Source: a bacterium (GTDB lineage: Bacteria; Krumholzibacteriota; Krumholzibacteriia; LZORAL124-64-63). Taken from it: a stretch of DNA of 64,000 bases. A program made the translations under genes and the position numbers. Under the pieces are notes generated by a model. It was not told the origin of the DNA. It saw only the letters and a list, made by a program, of their open reading frames with translations, and made no database searches. The stretch lies in contig JADJYS010000001.1 in the NCBI GenBank assembly GCA_016719645.1, forward strand, positions 591,274-655,273, given 5' to 3'. Numbering within the stretch: position 1 is the first letter of the stretch; every line of letters starts with the position of its first letter. Shown here one piece after another: positions 9,169 through 23,532 of the stretch.

Positions 9169-10969
9169 CGCGCTGCTGGCGGCCTGGCTGTGCTGCGGCG
9201 CGACCGCCGCCGCCGCCGCCGCCCCGATCACGGTCCGCCTGGCGCCGGGCGCGGACGGCGACCGCCGTTTCGCCGCCTGGGTGCGCGAGGACGCGGCCTG
9301 GCTGGCCGACCTCGCGGCCGAGACCGCGGTGACGACGGTGGCCGCCGCGGGCGATTCGCTGCCCGGCTGGTTGGCCGATCCGCAGCGCCCGCCCGGCGGC
9401 GCGCGGCGCCCGGCGGCTTCCCTGCTGCGCGACCGCTGGCTCGAGCGCGGCCATCTCGGCTGCCGCGTGGCGCCGGCCGCGCCCGACAGCGCGGCGGTGC
9501 TGCTCGTGGCGCCGGGACCGCGCCACCGCCACGGCGCGCTGAAGGTCGGGGGCGAGGACTTCGCGGGCCGCGACGCGGCCCTGGCCCGCTGGCTGCCGAG
9601 TCCCGGCGATCCGGTCGACGCCGAGGCCTGGCGCCGCGCCGTCGCCGGCCTGCTGCTGGCGGCGGGGGAGGCGGGCCATCCCTTCGCCCACTGGATCGTG
9701 CAGCGCGCGACGGTGCACGCGGACCCGCCCCTGCTGGAGGTGGAGGCCCTGCTGGTGACCGGCCCCGCCGTCGTCTTCGGACCGGTGACCTCCGACCTGC
9801 CCGGCGGGCGCGGCGCGGCCTTCCTGGCGAAGGCGGCGCGCCTGGCGCCGGGGTCGCGCTTCCGCGAATCGGCGCTCGCCTCGGCGCGCCGCCGGCTGCA
9901 GCTGCGCGACATCTACGCCGAGGTCGGCGCGCCGGTGGTCTACGCGACCGGGGACGACGCCGCGGTCGGCGTGCACTGGCCGGTGCGCCTGCGCCCGCGT
10001 CCCAACCGCGCGGCGGTCATGCTCGGGCTGAGCCGCACCGGCGAGGACGGGACGTCGCGCCTCAGCGGCCAGGTGGACCTGAAGCTGGCGAACCTGGCCG
10101 GGACCGGCCGCGGTCTGGACCTGCTCTGGACCGACGACGGCCGCGCGCGCTCCCGCCTCGAGATCGGCTGGCGCGAGCCCCTGGTCGGCGGCACGCCCTT
10201 TGATGCCCAGCTCTCGGTGGGCCACGAGGTGCAGCGGAGCGTCTCCACCCGTTTCCACCTCGACGGCCGCCTGAGCCTGCCGGTGTCCGGTCCCTGGGGC
10301 CTGGAGGTCGGGTTGGGGCGGGACCGCAGCACCTACGCCGCCGGCGCCTGGTCGGGCACGTCCCGCTGGCGCACCCGGGCCGGGATCCTGCGCCGGCGCG
10401 GCGATCCGGCCCGCGACGGCTGGTGGGGGGCGGTGGCCCTGGAATCCGCCCGCCGCGGCGCCGAGCTGCGCACCGGCGACGGCGCGGTGCCCGGCGCCTC
10501 GTCCGGCGAGGCGCGGCAGACCATGGTCGAGGCGGACCTGGGCCTGGAACGCTGGTGGGGGCCGCGCACGAGCACCGCGGCGACGGGGATGTTCCGGGAC
10601 CTGCGCGGCGACGAGGCCGTCGTCCCCCTCAACGAGCAGTACCGGCTCGGCGGCGCCCGCAGCCTGCGCGGCTACCTCGAGGACCAGTTCCACGGCGAGC
10701 GGGTGGCCGCGCTGTCGCTCGAACTGCGCTGGGGACATCCGGACCGGTCGCGGGTTTACACCTTTCTGGACCTGGGTTACGTTCGCGCCGCCGCCGCCGA
10801 TCCCGCGGACGCGACGCGCCGGATCACGTCCGTCAGCGAACTGCGCGGCTACGGGCTGGGCCTGACGACGTCGTCGGCGGCCGGCGAAGTCTCCCTGGCG
10901 ATCGGCTTCCCCGGCTCGGTGAGCTTCGAGGACGCCAAGCTGCACGTCGCCCTGCTGCAGTCCTTCTGA
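9137..10969 (+). CDS. Omp85/BamA-TamA family outer-membrane protein
   Basis: A 610-residue protein from ATG 9137, overlapping the upstream barrel gene by 32 bases in another frame. A signal peptide (ALLAAWLCCGATAAAAAA) is followed by about 250 residues consistent with POTRA-like modules, then a C-terminal barrel. The segment LGGARSLRGYLEDQF near residue 510 corresponds to the conserved loop-6 (V/L)RG(F/Y) motif of Omp85 proteins. Later strands read ALSLELRWG and VYTFLDLGYV. The protein ends in VALLQSF, a C-terminal Phe barrel signal. Expected role: insertion of outer-membrane proteins or translocation. It may be dedicated to the adjacent giant barrel protein; that link is inference. Whether it is the main BamA cannot be told from this window. 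Confidence 0.75.
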   Translation: MSVWNRRPASSALLAAWLCCGATAAAAAAPITVRLAPGADGDRRFAAWVREDAAWLADLAAETAVTTVAAAGDSLPGWLADPQRPPGGARRPAASLLRDRWLERGHLGCRVAPAAPDSAAVLLVAPGPRHRHGALKVGGEDFAGRDAALARWLPSPGDPVDAEAWRRAVAGLLLAAGEAGHPFAHWIVQRATVHADPPLLEVEALLVTGPAVVFGPVTSDLPGGRGAAFLAKAARLAPGSRFRESALASARRRLQLRDIYAEVGAPVVYATGDDAAVGVHWPVRLRPRPNRAAVMLGLSRTGEDGTSRLSGQVDLKLANLAGTGRGLDLLWTDDGRARSRLEIGWREPLVGGTPFDAQLSVGHEVQRSVSTRFHLDGRLSLPVSGPWGLEVGLGRDRSTYAAGAWSGTSRWRTRAGILRRRGDPARDGWWGAVALESARRGAELRTGDGAVPGASSGEARQTMVEADLGLERWWGPRTSTAATGMFRDLRGDEAVVPLNEQYRLGGARSLRGYLEDQFHGERVAALSLELRWGHPDRSRVYTFLDLGYVRAAAADPADATRRITSVSELRGYGLGLTTSSAAGEVSLAIGFPGSVSFEDAKLHVALLQSF

Positions 10970-15742
<4,773 letters not shown>

Positions 15743-15744
15743 CG

Positions 15745-17049
15745 ATGACCACGATCGACCGCGTCGTCGCCGCCGACGTCGCCGCCCTGGCGGCCGGGCC
15801 GGACCTGCTGGTCGAGAACATCGGCCAGCTGTGCACGCTGGACGCGCCGGGCGCGGGGCCCCGCCGCGGCCCCGCCCTCGACGACCTCGGCCCGGTCGGG
15901 CCGGCGGCGCTGGCCGTCGCCGGCGGACGCGTGCTGGCCTACGGGCCTGCGGAGGCGCTGCGCGCCCGCTGCGGCCCCCCGCGCGCCGTCCACGACGCCG
16001 GCGGCCGCTGCGTCGTGCCCGGCTGGGTCGACCCGCACACCCACGCGGTGTTCGGCCGGACCCGGCAGGACGAGTACGAGCGCCGCCTGCGCGGCGAGAC
16101 CTACCTGCAGATCGCCGCCGCGGGCGGCGGCATCCAGTCTTCGGTGCGGGACCTGCGCGGGCGCAGCGACGCCGACCTGCGCGACCTGGCCGTCGCACGA
16201 CTTCAGGAAATGCTTGAATTAGGAACCACAACAGTTGAAATAAAAAGCGGATACGGCCTTTCTTACGAGGACGAAGCCCGCATGCTCCGCATCGCCGCCG
16301 CGGCCGCCGACATGGTCGGCCTGCGGGCGGTCCGCACCTGCCTCGCCGCCCACGAGGTGCCGCCGGAGTACCGCGACCGGCGGGACGCCTACGTCCGACT
16401 CGTCTGCGACGAGATCCTGCCGCGCATCGTCGGCGAAGGCCTGGCCGACCGCCTGGACGTCTTCTGCGAGCCGTCGGTCTTCGACCTGGAGCAGACCGCG
16501 ACGATCCTGCGCCGGGGCCTGGAACTCGGCCTGCGCGCGACCGTCCACGCCGACGAGCTGGAGCCCTTCGGGGGCGCGGCGCTGGCGGCGAGCCTGGGCG
16601 CCGATTCGGCGGACCACCTCATCCGCATCGACGCGGCCGGCATCGCCGCCCTGGCGGGATCGTCGACCGTGGCGGTGCTGCTGCCCGGGACGGTCTTCTC
16701 GCTGGGCTTGCGCGCCTACGCGCCGGCGCGGGCGATGATCGAGGCGGGGGTCGCCGTGGCCCTGGCCACCGACTTCAACCCCGGCAGCTGCCCGATCGCG
16801 TCGGTGCCCCTGATCCAGGCGATCGCCTGCACGCAGATGCGCCTGACGCCGGCCGAGGCGCTGGCCGCCTGCACGGTGAACGCCGCCTGGGCGCTCGGCC
16901 TGCAGGACGAGGTCGGCTCGCTGGCGCCGGGCCGGGCCGCGGATTTCCTGGTGCTGGACGTCGACGACTACCGCCTGGTGCCCTACCACGCCGGGCGCAA
17001 TCCCGTGCGCGAGGTCTGGCGCGACGGACGCCGGCTGGTGTCGCGGTGA
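15745..17049 (+). CDS. hutI: Imidazolonepropionase
   Basis: A 434-residue amidohydrolase that converts 4-imidazolone-5-propionate to N-formimino-glutamate in histidine degradation. Diagnostic segments are VPGWVDPHTHAVFGRTR (metal-binding HxH, near residue 95), AAGGGIQSSV, TTTVEIKSGYGLSYEDE, VHADELEPFGGA, the DH pair in SADHLIRI, and ATDFNPGSC with the catalytic Asp. Length fits the family. No hutH, hutU or hutG is next to it, so the rest of the pathway must lie elsewhere. A stretch of about 75 bases (16199-16275) within the most conserved region is much more AT-rich than the rest while keeping the frame. The stop overlaps the GTG of the next gene (GTGA). Confidence 0.95.
   Translation: MTTIDRVVAADVAALAAGPDLLVENIGQLCTLDAPGAGPRRGPALDDLGPVGPAALAVAGGRVLAYGPAEALRARCGPPRAVHDAGGRCVVPGWVDPHTHAVFGRTRQDEYERRLRGETYLQIAAAGGGIQSSVRDLRGRSDADLRDLAVARLQEMLELGTTTVEIKSGYGLSYEDEARMLRIAAAAADMVGLRAVRTCLAAHEVPPEYRDRRDAYVRLVCDEILPRIVGEGLADRLDVFCEPSVFDLEQTATILRRGLELGLRATVHADELEPFGGAALAASLGADSADHLIRIDAAGIAALAGSSTVAVLLPGTVFSLGLRAYAPARAMIEAGVAVALATDFNPGSCPIASVPLIQAIACTQMRLTPAEALAACTVNAAWALGLQDEVGSLAPGRAADFLVLDVDDYRLVPYHAGRNPVREVWRDGRRLVSR
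16199..16275 (+). other. AT-rich patch inside hutI
   Basis: Codons here are AT-ended (CTT, GAA, TTA, ACA, ATA, AAA, TCT) and the local base composition falls abruptly compared with flanks on both sides. The encoded peptide (EMLELGTTTVEIKSGYG) is normal for imidazolonepropionase and the reading frame is intact. It corresponds to the most conserved block of the enzyme. Confidence 0.8.
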
Positions 17050-18935
17050 GGCGCGGACGCATCTGGCAGGCGTCGGGGAGCGCCGCCGCGGTCCTGCTCT
17101 GGGCCGCCACGGTCGCGACGGTGGCCGGCGCCCAAACGGTCGGCGCTCTGGCGGACAGCGTCCAGCTGGCCGGCCCGGCGGGCGTCGCCTCGGCGGCGCT
17201 GGTCGAGACGGCCGGCGGCGCGCGCGACCCGTGGGTGCCGTTCGCGGGGGACGTCATGGACCTGCTGGGCCGCAGCACGCCGCTGGTCGCGGTGCGCGAC
17301 GGGTTGCCCGGCTCGCCCCTGCTCCTGCTGCACCTGCCGGGGGACGACGGGATCCCCGGCGCCGAGCTGGACGGGCTGCCGCTGGGGCTCGGCCACCGCT
17401 GGGCCGACGATCCCTGGACCTGGTCGCTGGCCGGCGTGGACCTCGCGCGGGCCGACTTCGCGCAGGATCCCCGCGGCGGCGGCGCGCCCCGGCTCGCCTG
17501 GACCTCCAGCCCCGCCGACACCGCCGGCAGCCTGCTGGACAGCGCCTTCTTCAAGGGCGGCGGCGACACCTACCTGCGCCGGCTCTCCCTGCGCACGCAG
17601 CAGGCTCCCTGGGAGGGGCGTTTCGACTTCGAGGAACTGCTCGACGAGCTGCCGGAGGACGGGAGCGCGGGCTCCGGCTCACCCGAGAGCCGCTCGCGCC
17701 TGGCGCGCACGACCCTGATCCGCCGGTTGCCCGGCGCGGCGACCCTGACCGTGGGCTACGCCCGCGACCGGCGCCACAAGACGGGCCTGCCGCGCTACGG
17801 CGCGCAGCGGCAGGAGACCTGGGGCGACCGGACCAGCGCGACCTGGCGCCAGCCCTGGGGAACCGGGGAGCTGAGCGCCGGCCTGTGGTCCTCGCGGGTC
17901 GACGTGGTGCGCGAGATCGGGACGGCCGACCGCAAGGTGGAAACGGGCCGCGACGGCGCCCGGCTGGAACTCGGCCGCGACGCCTGGCGGCTGGGCGCCC
18001 AGGTCGCCTCCTGGCGCCTCGACGACGATGCCGCGGGCACGCCCGGCTGGGCGGGGGCGGACACCGCGCGCGTGGCCGTGACCGGGCGCGACGCCGTCGG
18101 CGACCTCAGCTGGACGTCGCCGGCGGCCGCGGGTCTCGCGTCCGGCTGGCGCCTCGAAGGCGCCGCGCGCTGGCACGAGTTCGCCGGCTGGTCCCCGCAC
18201 CTGGGCGTCGCCTGGAAACCGGCCGGCCGGCCGGTGCGGTTCGGCCTGAGCCGCGGCGGGCGGGCCCCGCGGCTGGACGAGCTGTTCACGTCCGAGCGCG
18301 TCTATGCCGGCAGCCGCGCCGTCGTCCTGCTGCCCGCGCGGGACCTGGGCTGGGAGCAGCTCACCGAGGCGACGCTCGCCGCGGACGGGCGCCTCGCCGG
18401 CCACGCCCTGCGCTTCGACGCGACGTGGCGCCGTCTGCGCGACGGCATCGGCTGGCGCGCGGCCGCGCCGGGCGCCGACGTCGGCCGCTGGGCCAACGAG
18501 GTCGAACTCGAGGGCTGGACGGCGACCCTCGCGCTCGCGCGCGCCGTCCGGCTGGCCGGCTGGCTGCGCTGGGAGGCGTCGGCGAGCCTGCGCGGCGTCG
18601 AGGTCGGCGCCGGGATGCCGTTGGCCCTGCCGCCGCGGCGCTCCGCCGTGCTGAACGTGTTCTGGGAGCATCACGCCTTCCGCGAGGACGGCATCCTCGA
18701 GCTGGGCTACGTCCTGGAGCTCCGCGGCGCGATGGCGGACCCCTGGATCCCCGGCGCCCCGCGGGACGTGCCCGCCCTGACGCTCCACCACCTGCTGGCC
18801 TCGTTCCGCCTGGTCGGCGCGGACCTCGGCCTCGAACTGCGCAACCTGACCGACGACACCACCGCCGTGGTCCCCCTGGTCGCGGCGCCCGGGCGCGAGA
18901 TGCGCTGGCGCCTGCAGTGGACCCTGCGGCGCTGA
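17046..18935 (+). CDS. TonB-dependent-receptor-like outer-membrane protein
   Basis: A 629-residue protein starting at GTG 17046, overlapping the hutI stop by four bases. A signal peptide (AAVLLWAATVATVAGAQ) is followed by a short region with plug-like wording (VRDGLPGSPLLLLHLPGD, AELDGLPLG), then a barrel of alternating strands. SRGGRAPRLDELFTSE near residue 405 resembles the FR.P.l.ELY motif of TonB receptors. The C-terminus contains LELRNLTDDTTAVVPLVAAPGREMRWRLQW, the usual N.tD..Y....PGR...l end of that superfamily, but with a terminal Arg instead of Phe. No clear TonB box is seen. Substrate unknown. Confidence 0.6.
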   Translation: MRRGRIWQASGSAAAVLLWAATVATVAGAQTVGALADSVQLAGPAGVASAALVETAGGARDPWVPFAGDVMDLLGRSTPLVAVRDGLPGSPLLLLHLPGDDGIPGAELDGLPLGLGHRWADDPWTWSLAGVDLARADFAQDPRGGGAPRLAWTSSPADTAGSLLDSAFFKGGGDTYLRRLSLRTQQAPWEGRFDFEELLDELPEDGSAGSGSPESRSRLARTTLIRRLPGAATLTVGYARDRRHKTGLPRYGAQRQETWGDRTSATWRQPWGTGELSAGLWSSRVDVVREIGTADRKVETGRDGARLELGRDAWRLGAQVASWRLDDDAAGTPGWAGADTARVAVTGRDAVGDLSWTSPAAAGLASGWRLEGAARWHEFAGWSPHLGVAWKPAGRPVRFGLSRGGRAPRLDELFTSERVYAGSRAVVLLPARDLGWEQLTEATLAADGRLAGHALRFDATWRRLRDGIGWRAAAPGADVGRWANEVELEGWTATLALARAVRLAGWLRWEASASLRGVEVGAGMPLALPPRRSAVLNVFWEHHAFREDGILELGYVLELRGAMADPWIPGAPRDVPALTLHHLLASFRLVGADLGLELRNLTDDTTAVVPLVAAPGREMRWRLQWTLRR

Positions 18936-18990
18936 CCGCCGCTCCCTGACCTCGCCGGGCGCCTCCCACGCCCCGGACCGCCTCCCCGCC

Positions 18991-19006
18991 GCCGGCGCGC
19001 GCCGGC
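18991..19006. repeat. 16-bp perfect palindrome
   Basis: GCCGGCGCGCGCCGGC reads the same on both strands and lies in the 81-base gap between the receptor-like gene and the ComEA-like gene. No T-run follows, so it is not a standard terminator. In DNA this GC-rich it may be chance. Confidence 0.35.
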
Positions 19007-19016
19007 CGGAGCCGAC

Positions 19017-19439
19017 GTGACCCGACGCGAGGCCGCGGGCCTGCTGCTGCTCTTCGCCGCGATCCTGGCCGGCCGCGGGATCCGCCACGCCCTGCTCGTG
19101 GACGCCACGGGCGCCTGGCGGGAGCCGGGCTTCCTGGACGGGCTGCTGCCGGCCCTCGTCGTGGAAGCGGCCGAGCCGGAGCCGCCGGCGCCCCCCTTCC
19201 ACGTCAACCGCACCACGGCCGACACCCTGACGTTCCTGCCCGGCGTGGGCGCGGTCCTGGCCGGGCGCATCGTGGCCGAGCGCGCGCGCGGCGGACCGTT
19301 CCGCAACGCGGCGGACCTGCGGCGGGTCAAGGGCATCGGACCGAAGCTGTCCGAACGGCTCGGCCCGCTGCTGCTCTACGACACCGGGCCGCCGTTCCCG
19401 CCATCCGACGCTTCAGGTCCGGCCCCGGCCGGCCGATAA
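19017..19439 (+). CDS. ComEA-like helix-hairpin-helix protein
   Basis: A 140-residue protein from GTG 19017 with a hydrophobic N-terminus (AAGLLLLFAAILAG), a probable signal or anchor. The C-terminal half is a tandem helix-hairpin-helix domain: FHVNRTTADTLTFLPGVG, AGRIVAERARGG, FRNAADLRRVKGIGPKLSERL. This is the arrangement found in ComEA DNA-binding proteins and related competence or type II secretion accessory factors. With dprA also present, a role in DNA uptake is possible, but no comEC or pilus genes are next to it. It lies just upstream of the sensor kinase, five bases before its start. Confidence 0.75.
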   Translation: MTRREAAGLLLLFAAILAGRGIRHALLVDATGAWREPGFLDGLLPALVVEAAEPEPPAPPFHVNRTTADTLTFLPGVGAVLAGRIVAERARGGPFRNAADLRRVKGIGPKLSERLGPLLLYDTGPPFPPSDASGPAPAGR

Positions 19440-19444
19440 CCCGG
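19433..19444 (+). repeat. 12-bp direct repeat, copy 1
   Basis: CCGATAACCCGG occurs here, spanning the stop codon of the ComEA-like gene and ending immediately before the ATG of the sensor kinase. An identical copy lies at 20770-20781, upstream of the partner response regulator. Confidence 0.5.
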
Positions 19445-20689
19445 ATGCAGCCGCGCGCGGGGCGCGGCGCGACGGGGAGGGCGCCGGTGTCCTGGGTCTT
19501 GTCGGGCTTGCTGCTGGTCGCGGGCGCGGTGCTGCTGCGCCGGTTGCGCCATGCGCGCGCCGCGTGCCGCGCGACGCTCGCCCGCGAGCGCGCGCTGCGC
19601 TCGGACCTGCGCAACGTCCTGGCGAACCTCGGCAGCGGCCTGGTCATCGCCGACCGGCGCGGCATCATCCAGCGCGCCAACCCCGCCGCGGCGCGGATCC
19701 TGGGCGTGCAGGAGACGGACCTGGCCGGCCAGGCCGTGGCCGACGCCTTCGACGAGGGCCGCCGGGAATTCGCGCGCGCCGTGGTCCAGGTGCTGGCCGG
19801 CGGCGAGGCGGTGTCCCGACGCGAGATCGGGCTCGACCTGCCCGACGGGCGCCGGCTGCCGGTCGGGATCAGCGTGCACCCCGTCCGCGACGAGTCGGGT
19901 TGCCCGGCCGGGGCCGTCGCCATCTTCCAGGACCTGAGCGAGGTCAACGCCCTGCGCGAGCGCATGCGGGAGAACGACCGCCTGGCCGCGATCGGCGAGC
20001 TGTCCGCCAGCATCGCCCACGAGATCCGCAACCCCCTGGGCAGCATCCGCGGCAGCGCGGAGCTGCTGGCCGCGGAGCTCGCGGTCGGCGGCCAGGAGCA
20101 GCGCCTGCTGGCGCTGATCCTGAAGGAGAGCGAGCGGGTCAACCGCATCGTCAGCGACTTCCTCGCCTACGCGCGCCTGCGCCCGACGGTCCGCCAGCTG
20201 TCGGAGCTGAAGCCCTTCCTCGAGGACGTCGCCTTCCAGGTGCGCATGCACCAGCAGGGGCGCGAGGGGCTGCACATCGAGACCGGCATCGAGCCCGACG
20301 ACCTGCTCGTGCTCATGGACCCCGAGCAGATGCAGCAGGTCCTGCTGAACCTCGCGCTCAACGCCTGCGAGGCGATGGGCGGCCGGGGCACCCTGAGCCT
20401 GCGCGCGTCGCTGGACGACGACAACACCGTCTGCCGGCTGGTCGTCGCGGACACCGGGCCCGGCATCGCGCCGGAGGTGCGGGACACCCTGTTCCGCCCC
20501 TTCGTCACCACCAAGGCGGGCGGCACGGGCCTCGGGCTGCCCGTCGTGCAGCGCATCGTGCTGGCGCACGGCGGCGACATCCGGGCCGGCGCCGGGCCGC
20601 GCGGGGGCGCCGAGTTCCGCATCGACCTGCCCCTGGTCCTGGACACCGCCGCGGCGCCGCCGCCGGCCGCCGAGCCGCTCTGCGTCTGA
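19445..20689 (+). CDS. PAS-domain sensor histidine kinase (NtrB/PilS-like)
   Basis: A 414-residue kinase. One N-terminal membrane segment (WVLSGLLLVAGAVLL) is followed by a PAS domain (about residues 55-165: NVLANLGSGLVIADRRG...AVAIFQDLSE). The HisKA dimerisation helix has the phospho-accepting His in SIAHEIRNPLGSIRG (near 190). The ATPase domain shows N (NLALNACEAMGG), G1 (DTGPGIAP) and G2 (GGTGLGLPVV) boxes. It most likely phosphorylates the sigma-54 response regulator encoded 146 bases downstream. The stimulus is unknown. Resemblance to PilS/NtrB kinases comes from the domain order and the partner type. Confidence 0.9.
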   Translation: MQPRAGRGATGRAPVSWVLSGLLLVAGAVLLRRLRHARAACRATLARERALRSDLRNVLANLGSGLVIADRRGIIQRANPAAARILGVQETDLAGQAVADAFDEGRREFARAVVQVLAGGEAVSRREIGLDLPDGRRLPVGISVHPVRDESGCPAGAVAIFQDLSEVNALRERMRENDRLAAIGELSASIAHEIRNPLGSIRGSAELLAAELAVGGQEQRLLALILKESERVNRIVSDFLAYARLRPTVRQLSELKPFLEDVAFQVRMHQQGREGLHIETGIEPDDLLVLMDPEQMQQVLLNLALNACEAMGGRGTLSLRASLDDDNTVCRLVVADTGPGIAPEVRDTLFRPFVTTKAGGTGLGLPVVQRIVLAHGGDIRAGAGPRGGAEFRIDLPLVLDTAAAPPPAAEPLCV

Positions 20690-20769
20690 CCCTCGTTGCA
20701 TTCTGCCCCCGGCGGATGTCGTCCGGTGGGGATTCCTGCAACTTCGTGCTCAAGCCCCTTGCAAACTGA

Positions 20770-20781
20770 CCGATAACCCGG
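20770..20781 (+). repeat. 12-bp direct repeat, copy 2
   Basis: CCGATAACCCGG, identical to 19433-19444, in the 146-base gap between the kinase and the response regulator. It could be a regulator site or chance. Confidence 0.5.
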
Positions 20782-20835
20782 GGGACGGACGGGAGACCTA
20801 CGCCGCCCGCGCGGCCCGACCCCAAGGAGCGATTC

Positions 20836-22335
<1,500 letters not shown>

Positions 22336-22361
22336 CCCTCCGCCCGAACGGAACGGGACCC

Positions 22362-22396
22362 GGCGCCGGGCAAGGCTTGCCCGGCGCCCTCGTTTT
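22362..22396 (+). terminator. Rho-independent terminator after the response regulator
   Basis: The arms GGCGCCGGGCAAG (22362-22374) and CTTGCCCGGCGCC (22376-22388) are perfect complements, followed by TTTT at 22393-22396. It separates the two-component pair from the aroK operon. Confidence 0.75.
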
Positions 22397-22405
22397 GCCT
22401 ATGCT
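22377..22405 (+). promoter_or_regulatory. Possible promoter of the aroK-rsmD-coaD operon
   Basis: TTGCCC at 22377-22382 and TATGCT at 22400-22405 with a 17-base spacer, a reasonable sigma-70 pair. It overlaps the distal arm of the upstream terminator, a compact arrangement. Prediction from sequence only. Confidence 0.4.
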
Positions 22406-22438
22406 CGCCGCGGACCCCTGACAGGTCGGAGGCGGCGC

Positions 22439-22981
22439 GTGTGGATCTCCCTGATCGGCTTCATGGGCAGCGGGAAGAGCACGGTGGCGAGGCTGCTCGG
22501 CGAGCGGGCGCTGCTGCCGGTGATCGACCTGGACCGCGAGGTCGTCCGGCGCGAGGGCGCCTCGATCGGCGAGCTGTTCCGGACGCGGGGCGAGCCGGGC
22601 TTCCGCGCGGCCGAGCTCGCGGCGCTGACGGCCCTGTCGCCCGACGCCGACCTCGTGCTCGCCTGCGGCGGCGGCCTGGTCACGACGCCGGCGGCCGTGG
22701 CGCTGCTGCGCGACCGGGGGTGCGTGATCTGGATCGACGCGCCCTGGGAGACGCTCCAGGCCCGGCTGGCCGCCGCGGCGGGAGCCGGCGACGACCGCCC
22801 CCTGCTGGCCGCGGGCGACTGGGAGGCGGTCCGCGCGCTGGACGGCGCGCGGCGGCCGCTCTACGCCGGCGCCGCCGATTTCCGGGTGCGCACGGACCAG
22901 ACGGCGCCCGAGGTCACGGCCCGGCGCGTCCTGACGCGCCACGTCGCCTGGCAGCGCCAGCGCGCGGCGGCGCTAGCGTGA
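22439..22981 (+). CDS. aroK: Shikimate kinase
   Basis: A 180-residue kinase that phosphorylates shikimate at O3 in aromatic amino-acid synthesis. The P-loop is GFMGSGKST at residues 7-15. Shikimate-binding features follow: DLDREVVRREGASIGELF, RTRGEPGFRAAE, and the GGG loop in ACGGGLVTTP. The lid region is DDRPLL and the base-binding ARRPLYAGAADF is near the end. The start is GTG 22439 behind GGAGGCGGC. The stop overlaps the GTG of rsmD by four bases, so the genes are probably co-translated. Confidence 0.93.
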   Translation: MWISLIGFMGSGKSTVARLLGERALLPVIDLDREVVRREGASIGELFRTRGEPGFRAAELAALTALSPDADLVLACGGGLVTTPAAVALLRDRGCVIWIDAPWETLQARLAAAAGAGDDRPLLAAGDWEAVRALDGARRPLYAGAADFRVRTDQTAPEVTARRVLTRHVAWQRQRAAALA

Positions 22982-23532
22982 GGATCGTCGCCGGCCGGTG
23001 GCGCGGGCGGCGCCTCGTCGCACCCGAGGGTCTGGCCACGCGGCCGACCACGGACCGGACCCGCGAGGCCCTGTTCTCGATCCTGGGCCGCCGCGTCGAC
23101 GGCGCGCCGGTGGTCGACCTGTGCTGCGGCGCGGGGGGGCTGGGCCTCGAGGCGCTGAGCCGGGGGGCCGCGGTCTGCGACTTCGTCGACACGTCGCCGC
23201 GCGCCCTGGCCGCGGTGCGGGCCAACCTGGCGGCCTGCCGCGCCGAACCGGACGCGGCGCGCCTGCACCGCGCCGACGCCGTCGCCTGGCTGGCGGCGGC
23301 CGCGCCCCGCCTCGCCGAGGGGACCATCCTGCTGGCGGACCCGCCCTACGCCGAGCGGACGGGCGCGGCGCTCTGGGACCTCTTCCTCGACCTGTCCGCG
23401 CGGGGCCGCCTGGCCGTGGCCGTGCTCGAGCACGGCGGGGCGCACGCGCTGCGCGCCGCCCCGGCCGGCTGGCGACGCGACGACCGGCGCTACGGCGCCG
23501 CCACCCTCAGCCTCCTGGAGCCGTCGCCATGA
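22978..23532 (+). CDS. rsmD: 16S rRNA (guanine966-N2)-methyltransferase
   Basis: A 184-residue SAM-dependent methyltransferase acting on assembled 30S RNA. The N-terminus VRIVAGRWRGRRLVAPEG and the following RPTTDRTREALFSIL are signatures of RsmD. Motif I is VDLCCGAGGLGLEALSRG (from about residue 47) and motif IV is LADPPYAE (near 120). Length fits the family. GTG start in the aroK stop (GTGA); its own end overlaps the ATG of coaD (ATGA). The rsmD-coaD pairing is widespread in bacteria and supports both calls. Confidence 0.95.
   Translation: MRIVAGRWRGRRLVAPEGLATRPTTDRTREALFSILGRRVDGAPVVDLCCGAGGLGLEALSRGAAVCDFVDTSPRALAAVRANLAACRAEPDAARLHRADAVAWLAAAAPRLAEGTILLADPPYAERTGAALWDLFLDLSARGRLAVAVLEHGGAHALRAAPAGWRRDDRRYGAATLSLLEPSP

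Noticed and set aside
5689..9912. A 1407-codon open frame on the minus strand and many similar long antisense frames
   Set aside because: High GC removes stop codons from non-coding frames; the + strand genes here have clear protein signals and the antisense products are low-complexity.
20690..20835. Sigma-54 promoter before the response regulator
   Set aside because: TTGCA boxes occur, but no GG lies at the required -24 spacing.
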